Positions 25,403 through 32,695 are shown, counted from the first letter of the stretch. The stretch: 64,000 bases of DNA from Faecalicatena sp. Marseille-Q4148 (GCA_018228665.1 CP073692.1:744001-808000), one strand, 5' to 3'. Program-made: numbers and translations. Notes: a model not told the origin generated them from the letters alone.

Positions 25403-25500
25403 CGAATTTACTCGCAGATATCTGCCTAAATTTTAGTTTCAACCTACGCTGAAACAAAAACAATGTCTTCCAGAATCTATTGTCTGAAAAAAATTTGTAT
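25403..25500 (-). ncRNA. Structured leader RNA of the 73-aa gene
   Basis: Two local hairpins are visible on the minus strand: GTTTCA-GCGTAGGT-TGAAAC and the palindromic GCAGATATCTGC. The segment GTAGGTTGAAACTAAAATTT followed by AGGCAGA resembles a segment of the leader at 3.0 kb. A role in terminator read-through is inferred. Confidence 0.4.
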
Positions 25501-25507
25501 CACTCTT

Positions 25508-25560
25508 ATCATAGTTCAATATATCGTATTTGTCAATCATTCAAGCACTATATATAGTGT
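25508..25560 (-). promoter_or_regulatory. Class II ICE promoter with operator-like palindrome
   Basis: TTGACA (25531-25536), 17 bp and TATGAT (25508-25513) form a good promoter. The spacer contains TTCAATATATCG and, upstream of -35, CACTATATATAGTG is a perfect 14-bp palindrome (25546-25559). Both words resemble the inverted repeat at 3089-3131. Confidence 0.7.
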
Positions 25561-25571
25561 TTATTCTCTCT

Positions 25572-25772
25572 TTATTCCCATTTTGTAGGGATATATGGAA
25601 ATTTTAAAATACATAAAAGCATCGTGTAAACCAATTCCTGATACAGATCTTCGTCGAATTTTTCATTTATAATCGCCTGACTGATCAGCAAAGGGCGATA
25701 CATTTCAATAATATCCATCATTGCCTTTTTATCATACGTTCTTGCATACTGTAAAAGTTCTTCAAATTCCAT
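25572..25772 (-). CDS. HTH_16-type helix-turn-helix protein (Tn916 Orf8-like)
   Basis: ATG 25772 lies behind GGGGTGATAAAT and overlaps the sigma-like gene. The 66-residue product begins MEFEELLQYARTYDKKAMMD and continues EMYRPLLISQAIINEKFDEDLYQELVYTML, matching the HTH_16 family (Tn916 orf8 and relatives). That family always accompanies a small sigma-like protein and is used in regulation of transfer genes. The two genes probably act as one regulator. The C-terminus is short (KFPYIPTKWE). Confidence 0.8.
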   Translation of the reverse strand: MEFEELLQYARTYDKKAMMDIIEMYRPLLISQAIINEKFDEDLYQELVYTMLLCILKFPYIPTKWE

Positions 25773-26202
25773 ATTTATCACCCCTTAGTAATTTCCGCAT
25801 CTTTTTCAAAGCGTTATAATATGTATTCTCCGCCTTTTTTTCAGACATCTCCAGAATTCTTCCAATTTCCCGGAATGTTTTTTCGTAAAATATACGGAGC
25901 AAAATTACCTTTTTCTGTTCTTCCGTCAAGGTAACAATCGCATGAAATAGCTGTGCATCCTCTATTTGTTCCAACAGTATTCTGATCTCTGTAATTCCAT
26001 TAAATATTTTTCCAGACAACAGTTCTATTTCTCGTAGTAAATCTTCTGTATTCTGTCCCGGAACAATCAACCCATCTGCATAGCTTGTCTCTATACATTC
26101 AATCCTGCATTTTTTCTTCAGGTAGTGTCCTTTTGCATTCAAAACTGACTGTTTCACATACGCACTAAACTGTGTTTTTAAATCGCTATCATATTTATTC
26201 AT
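25762..26202 (-). CDS. Sigma-70-like regulator (Tn916 Orf7-like)
   Basis: ATG 26202 (MNKYDSDLKTQFSAYVKQSV) follows CAGGAGGCAGAA; the longer frame upstream to 26343 crosses a terminator and is rejected. Residues 85-140 form a region-4-type helix-turn-helix: LTEEQKKVILLRIFYEKTFREIGRILEMSEKKAENTYYNALKKMRKLL. In the Tn916 family this protein, with the neighbouring HTH_16 protein, activates transfer-gene transcription. It is the best visible candidate for recognition of the class I upstream element. Confidence 0.85.
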   Translation of the reverse strand: MNKYDSDLKTQFSAYVKQSVLNAKGHYLKKKCRIECIETSYADGLIVPGQNTEDLLREIELLSGKIFNGITEIRILLEQIEDAQLFHAIVTLTEEQKKVILLRIFYEKTFREIGRILEMSEKKAENTYYNALKKMRKLLRGDKYGI

Positions 26203-26311
26203 TTCTGCCTCCTGAAAGTTTTTTCTGTTTCGCTGAAACCTCCAGGCGGCGCTCTTATCTTGCATCTTTTCTGTTTCCGTACACATTTCCACAGAAAACT
26301 GCCATTTCTGA

Positions 26312-26350
26312 TAAAAAAACAGACTGTCAGGAATAGTTCCCAACAGTCTG
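26312..26350 (-). terminator. Leader terminator of the sigma/HTH operon
   Basis: Minus strand CAGACTGT-TGGGAACTATTCCTG-ACAGTCTG is followed by seven T. It precedes the sigma-like gene by about 110 bp. A TATAAT box at 26459-26464 upstream lacks a well-spaced -35 (nearest TTGACA is 21 bp away), so this promoter may need an activator. Confidence 0.75.
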
Positions 26351-26538
26351 ATAAATCTATTTGTTTTCTCTTTTTTATGTATCTTCTCTTAATAGGCTTA
26401 CCTTATGTCCCAAGAAAATACTTGCAAAAGAACATCCGTCATCATACTTCTACCTGAGATTATACCTTTCTTTTTTGCTTTATCTTGTCAAAGCGATTTT
26501 TTCGGTATAATCTTAACAGTAGCAATATATAGGAATTC

Positions 26539-26991
26539 TTACATTTTACCAGTATTTTCCTGCTTAACGGTCAATATTTCCTCGGTATCTTCCCTCCCGT
26601 CCAAAAACTCCTGAATATCACCGTCAAATAAAGTAAACGTATCTACTGCTACTTCCTCAATCTTTTCAAAATCACAATCAATCCGATCCGCACTGTATGC
26701 TTCCTCTTCATCACGCCTATGCTCAATCATATCTGTTAATTCCTCTTCTCTTACGGATGGTCCGTACTGATATCCGCATTCCGGACAGATACGTGTTTTT
26801 TTTGGTATTTTCATCTTACATTTCGGACAAATCTTAAATTTACGCTGTTCAATATCCAACTTTACCGCATATAAAATGATTCCTGCGCTACATATAAAAA
26901 TAATAAAATTTCCAGCCATCCTATTGATTACCTGCACCCCAAGTCCTATAAGCTGTAACGTACACAATCCGTAAATCCTATTCGTTCTCAT
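26539..26991 (-). CDS. Zinc-ribbon membrane protein, 150 aa
   Basis: ATG 26991 follows AGGAGGCAGGAT. Two hydrophobic helices in the first 45 residues (LQLIGLGVQVI and NFIIFICSAGIILYAV) precede a zinc ribbon CPKCKMKIPKKTRICPECG. The C-terminal 75 residues are very acidic (EEELTDMIEHRRDEEEAY...). The arrangement suggests a membrane-tethered zinc ribbon with a disordered acidic tail. Function is unknown. It follows the signal peptidase with a 10-bp gap and presumably belongs to the same transcript as the partition genes. Confidence 0.75.
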   Translation of the reverse strand: MRTNRIYGLCTLQLIGLGVQVINRMAGNFIIFICSAGIILYAVKLDIEQRKFKICPKCKMKIPKKTRICPECGYQYGPSVREEELTDMIEHRRDEEEAYSADRIDCDFEKIEEVAVDTFTLFDGDIQEFLDGREDTEEILTVKQENTGKM

Positions 26992-27001
26992 ATCCTGCCT
27001 C

Positions 27002-27460
27002 CTAAAATAACTTTTTAATCAAAATTCCCCGGATTGCACTTCTTCCAACACATCCAAAAGAACGTGAATCCAAGGAATCTGCTAGGTTGTCTCCTATTAA
27101 ATAATACTCATTTGCGGACACTCGAAAATCTATATTATTCTGCCCATTCTTGACAGACTCTGCTGCCCATTTCCCATTGACATATACCCCGCTTTCATCA
27201 ATGTTGACAGTATCACCCTCTGCTGCCAGTATTCTTTTTACTACTGTATAATCCAATTCATCTATATATGCAGTAACAATATCTCCCTTTTGTGGAACCC
27301 CCCACTTTTTTAATAATAATGCATTTCCATTTTGGAGTGTTGGCTCCATAGACTCTCCACTCAAATAAACGATAGAAAAAAAGTTCTGGAACACCAGCAA
27401 TATCAACACCGCAACGATGAACGCCTGTGTTATTCGCATTGCATTTCTTTTGGTTTTCGT
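27002..27460 (-). CDS. lepB: Type I signal peptidase
   Basis: One N-terminal helix (AFIVAVLILLVFQNFFSIVYL) is followed by the catalytic serine motif SGESMEPTL, the lysine motif YTVVKRILAAEGDTV and the box GDNLADSLDSRSFGCV, so it is a complete SipS-like enzyme that cuts signal peptides outside the membrane. On this ICE it may mature the pilin or surface protein. ATG 27439 has no ribosome site and would leave out the basic K-T-K-R-N-A segment before the membrane helix. ACG 27460 lies 8 nt behind AAAGGAG (27469-27475) and is proposed as start; this is the weakest of the four near-cognate cases. Confidence 0.88.
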   Translation of the reverse strand, partial: TKTKRNAMRITQAFIVAVLILLVFQNFFSIVYLSGESMEPTLQNGNALLLKKWGVPQKGDIVTAYIDELDYTVVKRILAAEGDTVNIDESGVYVNGKWAAESVKNGQNNIDFRVSANEYYLIGDNLADSLDSRSFGCVGRSAIRGILIKKLF

Positions 27461-27476
27461 ATTTTCAGCTCCTTTC

Positions 27477-27815
27477 TTACTCTATATCTTCAAATACTGC
27501 ATAATTCTGACGCATTAAATCAGCTTCCTCCTGATCTAATCCGTTATTGTTCTCAGCTTTCACTTGAATCAGCCGATCACCTCGATCCGGTTCATCTTTC
27601 TGAATAACTGTCTCTTTTAGTGAAATGTGTGTTTCCGCTGACCGTTCTACAATCGGCGTTTTTCCGCTTTGCAATTCCCAGTAAGCAAGTACTGCCTTCA
27701 CAATATATCTTGCCTTTTTCCTGCCACATTTGTTCAAAAACTCGCTTACTCGTCTATGATCTTCATCAGCTTCGTCAAACTTCAAATTAAAACGGTATTC
27801 ATCCTGTTTTGTCAT
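27477..27815 (-). CDS. ParR-like partition DNA-binding protein
   Basis: ATG 27815 follows AAAGGAGGGAGTCCTT. The 112-residue protein has an N-terminal segment FNLKFDEADEDHRRVSEFLNKCGRKKARYIVKAVLAYWE, which fits a ribbon-helix-helix/ParR-like DNA-binding fold. The C-terminal part is acidic and disordered (IQKDEPDRGDRLIQVKAENN). It lies 14 bp downstream of the ParM-like gene, the normal position for the adaptor that links ParM filaments to the centromere. The call depends mainly on this context. Confidence 0.7.
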   Translation of the reverse strand: MTKQDEYRFNLKFDEADEDHRRVSEFLNKCGRKKARYIVKAVLAYWELQSGKTPIVERSAETHISLKETVIQKDEPDRGDRLIQVKAENNNGLDQEEADLMRQNYAVFEDIE

Positions 27816-27829
27816 AAGGACTCCCTCCT

Positions 27830-28774
27830 TTACTGCATCCCTATATCAAACAGATATTTTTTCCGATACCCCCGTACATTGACCTTGGAATCATTTACAA
27901 CATAATATTCTCCGTCATAGCGCTTCCACACATCTTCAATAATCTTGGATAAAAGAATTGAACCTCCGCCCACGAAAATTGTCATCGACGAACGTAAATC
28001 AATGCCACACTCCCGGAACATTCCCAACATTTCTTCTACGTGCTCGGTAACGATTTCTTCTACACGCTTTCGGATTGGTTCACCATACATACAGTTTTCG
28101 CCCTTCAAAATGGAGTCAATATCGTTTTCCTTCAAATCCAAATCAAACTTTTCACGAATTCCTTTATTCACCCTCTGATACATGGATATCACACCTTTTC
28201 CGGTTGAATCTGTATAATTCCACAAAATCATGCCTTTTTCCAGCAACATATAATCCATCGTAAATCCACCAATATCAATCATCAACACTTTCGGATAAGT
28301 GGATAATTTTAATTCTTTTGCCATATACAAGTATGCGGCATACGTCTGCATATGAACAAACACGTTTGAAAAAGTCACTCGGTATGATTTTCCCATATAT
28401 ACAAAGTGAACGATTTTTCCATCCCGGTAAAAGTATTCTCGAAACTTCTTATACTGTCCTCGATAATACAAGGGTGGAAGTCCTACAACAAGATCCATGC
28501 TTATTAGTTCTCCCGGTATAAATGATTTTGAATGGCTCATTTCTTCCAACTCTTTTGCAATCGCAAAAAGTGTCAGCAGATAATAGCGATCATCCATCGT
28601 CTTATCCGGCAGATATACATTTCTCTCATGGCTCAATCGGTAATATCTGCCCTGATACATTAAGGCTTCTTCATTTTCCCCTGGAACGTCCGCCAGCATT
28701 GTGATCCCTGAATTAAATTCAAAATTTTCTGTCTTGATTGCTTTGTTTCCTGTGTCAATCGGCATCATAAACAT
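27830..28774 (-). CDS. parM: ParM/StbA-like actin ATPase for partition
   Basis: ATG 28774 (MFMMPIDTGNKAIKT) is 8 nt behind AAAGGAGAC; the longer frame has no ribosome site. The actin-fold phosphate loops are clear: PIDTGNKAIKT near the N-terminus, VLMIDIGGFTMDYMLL near residue 170, and TIFVGGGSILLSKII near residue 270. ParM polymers push plasmid copies apart. Presence on an ICE implies that it spends time as a replicating circle. Own promoter at 28850-28879. Confidence 0.85.
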   Translation of the reverse strand: MFMMPIDTGNKAIKTENFEFNSGITMLADVPGENEEALMYQGRYYRLSHERNVYLPDKTMDDRYYLLTLFAIAKELEEMSHSKSFIPGELISMDLVVGLPPLYYRGQYKKFREYFYRDGKIVHFVYMGKSYRVTFSNVFVHMQTYAAYLYMAKELKLSTYPKVLMIDIGGFTMDYMLLEKGMILWNYTDSTGKGVISMYQRVNKGIREKFDLDLKENDIDSILKGENCMYGEPIRKRVEEIVTEHVEEMLGMFRECGIDLRSSMTIFVGGGSILLSKIIEDVWKRYDGEYYVVNDSKVNVRGYRKKYLFDIGMQ

Positions 28775-28849
28775 ATTCTCTGTCTCCTTTCCGGTACAAA
28801 CCATAAAAAAACTTATTGCGTAATTTATGCGCATTCATTACTTGCACCT

Positions 28850-28879
28850 ACTATAAATTTTTCGTATTTGCTACGTCAA
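28850..28879 (-). promoter_or_regulatory. Promoter of the parM/parR operon
   Basis: Minus-strand TTGACG (28874-28879), 18 bp and TATAGT (28850-28855) start just past the stop of the upstream gene. The 70 bp between it and parM holds related words such as ATTGCGTAAT and TTATGCGCAT that could be partition or autoregulatory sites. Confidence 0.6.
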
Positions 28880-28887
28880 CAGAATCG

Positions 28888-29445
28888 CTATTCCTCTTCA
28901 AAATTATTTTTGAAAGACTCAATTAGCTTTCTGCTCTCATCCTCATATCCCCATAAAATGCTGCTGACAGCCTGAAATGCCTGCTCACGCCATCGAAAAT
29001 AAGTTGCCCGGTGTATTCTGGTAATTTTCGGGAAATGTGGTTCCAAATGGTCTAATATTTCCTCTATATTTTCCGCTTTCCTTGCTGACATATAGCTGTA
29101 ATATAAAACCCAGTAATAACGTTCGCCCTGCGGATGAAACTTCCGCATCAATTCTACTGCTTCATCTATCAGCTTTAAAAACTTATTGGCTTGATTGATT
29201 GCCTCAACCCGCTGCTTCATGTCGTCTAAATCCTGATTGATATCCATGCCGGCTTGATAAATATGATCCAGAAATTCATCCAGATTTGTACCATACTCTT
29301 CTTGTACCCTGTGCTTTACTTGATTCACCTTAATCTGCATTCTCCAATTTACAGACCGGTATATTTTAAACAGACGGATCACATCATGGTAAGCAGTATT
29401 GTCTTCTCCTTTAAAATCTTGATTTATTACACCCGATTTTCCCAT
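28888..29445 (-). CDS. Putative regulator at the ICE right end (ArpU/sigma-like C-terminus)
   Basis: The frame can extend to TTG 29529, but that codon overlaps the only GGAGGG; ATG 29445 (MGKSGVINQDFKGED) is a cautious choice. The protein of 185-213 residues is helical. Its C-terminal 70 residues (ERYYWVLYYSYMSARKAENIEEIL...ITRIHRATYFRWREQAFQAVSSILWGYE) resemble ArpU/DUF1492-type region-4 helices, in which a tyrosine-rich helix recognises DNA. It could be a second regulator of ICE promoters. A 29-codon upstream frame at correct spacing from GGAGGG overlaps its start region. Confidence 0.6.
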   Translation of the reverse strand: MGKSGVINQDFKGEDNTAYHDVIRLFKIYRSVNWRMQIKVNQVKHRVQEEYGTNLDEFLDHIYQAGMDINQDLDDMKQRVEAINQANKFLKLIDEAVELMRKFHPQGERYYWVLYYSYMSARKAENIEEILDHLEPHFPKITRIHRATYFRWREQAFQAVSSILWGYEDESRKLIESFKNNFEEE

Positions 29446-29689
29446 ATATTCGCCCCCAATTCTTTCATGGTATCTTTCCTGTGTTGTTTCATCCAGCAAA
29501 CTCCTAATATCAACATATAATCCCTCCAAATTGTTTTATCCTGCATTCATCCCGTCTGAACAATTCAGCTCATTACCGTATTCAGTTGTCAATGTACCAA
29601 ACTTCAGTAAATAAGAAGTCCGTACACAAGGCTTTTCTGTAAATTTCATGAATTTTTTCGGAAAGATTAAAAAAATTTTTCAGGCAAAT

Positions 29690-29739
29690 AAAAAAACACG
29701 AAAGCAAAAATCTACTCAGATTCTTACTCTCGTGTTTTA
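29690..29739. terminator. Bidirectional terminator between cargo gene and regulator
   Basis: ACACGAAAGCAAAAATCT and AGATTCTTACTCTCGTGT form a long imperfect stem with A and T tracts on the two sides, so it can stop transcription in both directions. The 29530-29690 gap otherwise holds a palindrome CTGAACAATTCAG (29561-29573) and a TTGACA without a clear -10. Confidence 0.7.
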
Positions 29740-29794
29740 ATACTTGTTAAAACAGCTTTATTCAATTTAAAAACTGGTTTCTTGTATATCGTTT

Positions 29795-30817
29795 TTAATC
29801 TATAGTTGCCTTAATTCGGTTTTTTAATCTTTCGGGAATTTCTTCTTCCGTTTCCCATATAATTGTGTTTTTTTGTGCTATATCAAAATGCAACCGAACA
29901 TCTTTTTTACATAGCTGGATAACCGGTTTCCCCAGTCCCATAGCATAACCCTCTTCAAAATAGGCTCCATTATTTTGATGTGATAAATCTACAACAACAA
30001 ATTTACTATCTCTAATATATTTTAGCAATTCCGGTGTGATAAAATCATTATGTTCCACTTCATCAATCAAAATAGCAATATATCCCGCTTCATGTATGCC
30101 CTGTCGTATAGCTTCTCGAAGTATCTTTGTGTCTTCTCCAAATTTCATTGCAACTAAGACATTTTTACCGTTCGAACTATTCTTTTGTAGCATATCAATA
30201 CGGGCATAACCTGCAGGTGTCAGAATAATAGATCTATTATATTCACCGCCATTCCAAGTTTCCGGTAGTTCAATAAATTTCTGTTCTGCAAGACATCGAA
30301 GCATATAATACGCCTGATTCCGTAATGCTTCATCCGTACGTCTTTCCCATTTTCCATTTTTCAACTCATACCGATCTACAAAAAGACAACTAATCATCTC
30401 TTCTTTTTCTAATATTATACTTTCTCCCCAATAAGGATTTTTAGAATTCAAATATAAAAGAATATAATCAACCTTTTCTGCAAAAGATTTAGGATACCAA
30501 TTTTCTACATTTTCATTTTCTAATCGTACTGGATGTCCATGACTTTTATTTCCATTTTCAAATTCTTTTTTATATTCGTCACATTGCTCTTTGCTCATCG
30601 TAGTAAAATATCTATACTCATTAAAACTGTGTTTAAATCCATTATACGCTAAGTATGCTCCTAAATGATTCGGATTAAATTCTGTCAACTCTGCAAACAC
30701 AACATAATATTCATATCGCCCACAAACAGGGCAATCATAAAAATGCTTAACGGGGTCCATATCAAATTGAACAAATGCATTACTTCCACATACAAAACAT
30801 TTTTTGTTATCATCCAT
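29795..30817 (-). CDS. Zinc-ribbon protein with nucleoside 2-deoxyribosyltransferase-like domain (defence candidate)
   Basis: ATG 30817 follows GAGGAGATTTTTACA. Cysteines in CFVCG and YDCPVCGRYEY form an N-terminal zinc ribbon, and the middle 150 residues look like a winged-helix spacer (ILTPAGYARIDMLQ). Residues 225-330 have the Rossmann-like NDT/TIR-related pattern: VLVAMKFGEDTKILREAIRQGI, GYIAILIDEVEHNDFITPELL, FVVVDLSHQNNGAYFEEGYAMGLGKPVI, with a probable catalytic Glu in YFEEGYA. Relatives act on nucleosides or NAD and are found in antiphage systems. It is a single gene next to the ICE end, away from the transfer operons, so cargo is likely. Substrate is unknown. Confidence 0.75.
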   Translation of the reverse strand: MDDNKKCFVCGSNAFVQFDMDPVKHFYDCPVCGRYEYYVVFAELTEFNPNHLGAYLAYNGFKHSFNEYRYFTTMSKEQCDEYKKEFENGNKSHGHPVRLENENVENWYPKSFAEKVDYILLYLNSKNPYWGESIILEKEEMISCLFVDRYELKNGKWERRTDEALRNQAYYMLRCLAEQKFIELPETWNGGEYNRSIILTPAGYARIDMLQKNSSNGKNVLVAMKFGEDTKILREAIRQGIHEAGYIAILIDEVEHNDFITPELLKYIRDSKFVVVDLSHQNNGAYFEEGYAMGLGKPVIQLCKKDVRLHFDIAQKNTIIWETEEEIPERLKNRIKATID

Positions 30818-30977
30818 TGTAAAAATCTCCTCATTTCAAAATCTCTCTTTTATATCTTATAGAACAATAAGTGTTCATATTTTACCGTCACAATCTATAT
30901 CTTTTTTTACTTTCATCTATTATTATACTCTCTCAATTTACCGAACACAAGCTGACCTTTTTCCTAAATTCTTTAAG

Positions 30978-31014
30978 AAAAAAGCACCTTGCAGTTCATT
31001 GCAAAGTACTTTTT
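30978..31014 (-). terminator. Terminator upstream of the cargo gene
   Basis: AAAAGTACTTTGCA pairs with TGCAAGGTGCTTTT around ATGAAC, followed by T on the minus strand. It would insulate the cargo gene from transcription entering across the ICE boundary. The 31015-31240 stretch beyond it has no credible gene; it contains three GGTCAT words (about 31132-31154) and a short frame ending TMTMTKI. Confidence 0.65.
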
Positions 31015-31240
31015 ATTCCTGATATATTCTTTCATAAATACTCGATAAAATGCTTTGAGGTATTTAAGCCATTTTATTCATATTTTTGTTTACTGGTTGT
31101 ATAAAATTCTTAACTGTTTTTTGCTAAAAGTGGTCATATTTTGGTCATGGTCATAGTAGTATCTAGTGTTGAAGAGTGTTTTTTAATGTCATTCTGTATC
31201 TATATCTTGTACTATTCATCATTGATCAACACTATATATA

Positions 31241-31411
31241 CTAAATAATACTATCTGGACATCTACCCCCGCAGACATCCGGAAAACACATAGCGAAGCG
31301 TACGTCTACGTTCTCTTTGTCTTTCATCACCGAGTTCACTTCGTTCCCGATATAGCGGGCCGGCTTCTCGATTTTTAGTAGTATTTCATCGTTTAAAGCT
31401 AGTTTTCTCAT
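31241..31411 (-). pseudogene. 5' fragment of a B12-binding radical SAM gene, cut by the ICE
   Basis: ATG 31411 follows GGAGGTTTTC. The sequence MRKLALNDEILLKIEKPARY then IGNEVNSVMKDKENVDVRFA and MCFPDV matches the N-terminus of TIGR03960-type B12-binding radical SAM proteins, whose next residues are normally YEIGMSHLG. Here the match stops at PDV and ten unrelated residues lead to a stop. The rest of the gene should lie beyond the left edge, after the other end of the ICE. The junction near 31288-31292 is the probable right attachment site. Confidence 0.8.
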
Positions 31412-31585
31412 GAAAACCTCCATATTTTTTTGTATAATCTAAATAATATTTCCCATTCATAGTTTGGTTGTAATTCACTATCTATTTGGTGGCTTCCATA
31501 TTCACCCAGCATAAATATGAAAAGCCGTTTAAATTATACTAAGCATTAGGAATTGTGTCAATGATTGTGACATATCTTCCCATAT

Positions 31586-31810
31586 TCAAAGGGAGTATTT
31601 GATTTCTGTAAGCCATTTGCGGAAGCTTTGCTTTTTCCGTAGCATTATGCAATAAGGTGAACAACAACAGTGCTGCTCACCTCTATTTTCAAAATTTATA
31701 TACTTTGTACTCTTACATTTTTTTAATTCATCTAAATATTTACGCTTTTCTTCTTCAGGAATTTTCAGACCTTCCATTTCCTGTTCTACCGACCTCCCCA
31801 TTGTTTCCAT
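31586..31810 (-). pseudogene. C-terminal remnant, probably of an Rpn-type nuclease/transposase
   Basis: The segment upstream of and including METMGRSVEQEMEGLKIPEE has the pattern of the C-terminal tails of Rpn/PDDEXK transposase-like proteins in Lachnospiraceae (..GIVLSIRKLMETMG..A/EQ.ME.LKIPEEE..KY). A stop lies in frame just upstream and there is no ribosome site. The last 40 residues (STKYINFENRGEQHCCCSPY) look out of family, as after a frameshift. It is probably not expressed as a functional protein. Confidence 0.45.
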
Positions 31811-31900
31811 AAGTTTTCTAATTGAAAGAACAATTCCTTTCTCAGATCCTTTTTCTTATTGGATTATCCTATAAGAAATGTTATCAATAAAATGACTTTT

Positions 31901-32695
31901 CTATTCCATACTATCCACAATCTCTTTGATCAGCTCTATAGAGGTGCGTCCACACAAAGTATATCGAATACCATCTGCAACAAAAACCGCACATTTTTCT
32001 GAGATGTAATCTTCGGACATATGCTTTCCCGTTGTATCCTGAATAAGATTTACCTTATATCCCTGTTTAGATGTATAGTTTTCCACATACTCATAAAATC
32101 CCAAATAATCTGTATCCCATCCTTGCCCCAACTGTTTCTGGCTTAAAACCAAATCCATTGACAGCGATATTGGAGAATAATACGTTTTTCCATGTTCGTA
32201 CTGATACCGTTCTTCCTCTTCCAGATAGATATAGTTATTTGTATCTCCTATGATATAATTCTCCATTTTTATAATCGCATAATCTTTCCGGTCAGTTTCC
32301 ATACTCCCTTGCAGATACGACTGATCTGTTGCATACTTGCTCTCTAGCAGATCAATCCCAAGATTAGATTGTAGCATAGCGTAATCAGAAAAATCTTTGT
32401 GAATATGCCCATATTGATCTACCTCTGCATTAAGAGGCGCCATCTTTACAATCTTCATCTCATCCAGCTCCGGAAGGGTGGTTGCATTCACGTTTACTTT
32501 ATTCAAAAAATAATAACCTGCAAACGCAGTAGTCCCGCCAATCAAAAAAGTAAGTGCAATGATAGCCGCATACCGCAGTATCGGATGAGACATCCGTTTC
32601 TTCGAACTTCCTAAAACGGTTTTCTTCATACAATCTGTAAACACAATCGTACAAAGTTCTGTGTCTATTTTTTGTTTCATTTCTTTACAATCCAT
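31901..32695 (-). CDS. Anti-sigma-factor-like membrane protein (DUF4367-type)
   Basis: The 264-residue protein overlaps the end of the ECF sigma gene. A cytosolic N-terminus (MDCKEMKQKIDTELCTIVFT) precedes one transmembrane helix (YAAIIALTFLIGGTTAFAGYYF). An extracellular domain of about 200 residues follows, rich in Tyr and Asp, ending in CAVFVADGIRYTLCGRTS and an amphipathic helix, as in DUF4367 anti-sigma proteins. It should hold the sigma factor inactive until an envelope signal is sensed. No ZAS zinc motif (HxxxCxxC) is seen. Confidence 0.75.
   Translation of the reverse strand: MDCKEMKQKIDTELCTIVFTDCMKKTVLGSSKKRMSHPILRYAAIIALTFLIGGTTAFAGYYFLNKVNVNATTLPELDEMKIVKMAPLNAEVDQYGHIHKDFSDYAMLQSNLGIDLLESKYATDQSYLQGSMETDRKDYAIIKMENYIIGDTNNYIYLEEEERYQYEHGKTYYSPISLSMDLVLSQKQLGQGWDTDYLGFYEYVENYTSKQGYKVNLIQDTTGKHMSEDYISEKCAVFVADGIRYTLCGRTSIELIKEIVDSME

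Noticed and set aside
31137..31203. Integrase C-terminus (frame ending TTMTMTKI)
   Set aside because: A stop lies about 20 codons upstream in frame and no recombinase motif is seen, so it cannot be called even as a remnant with confidence.
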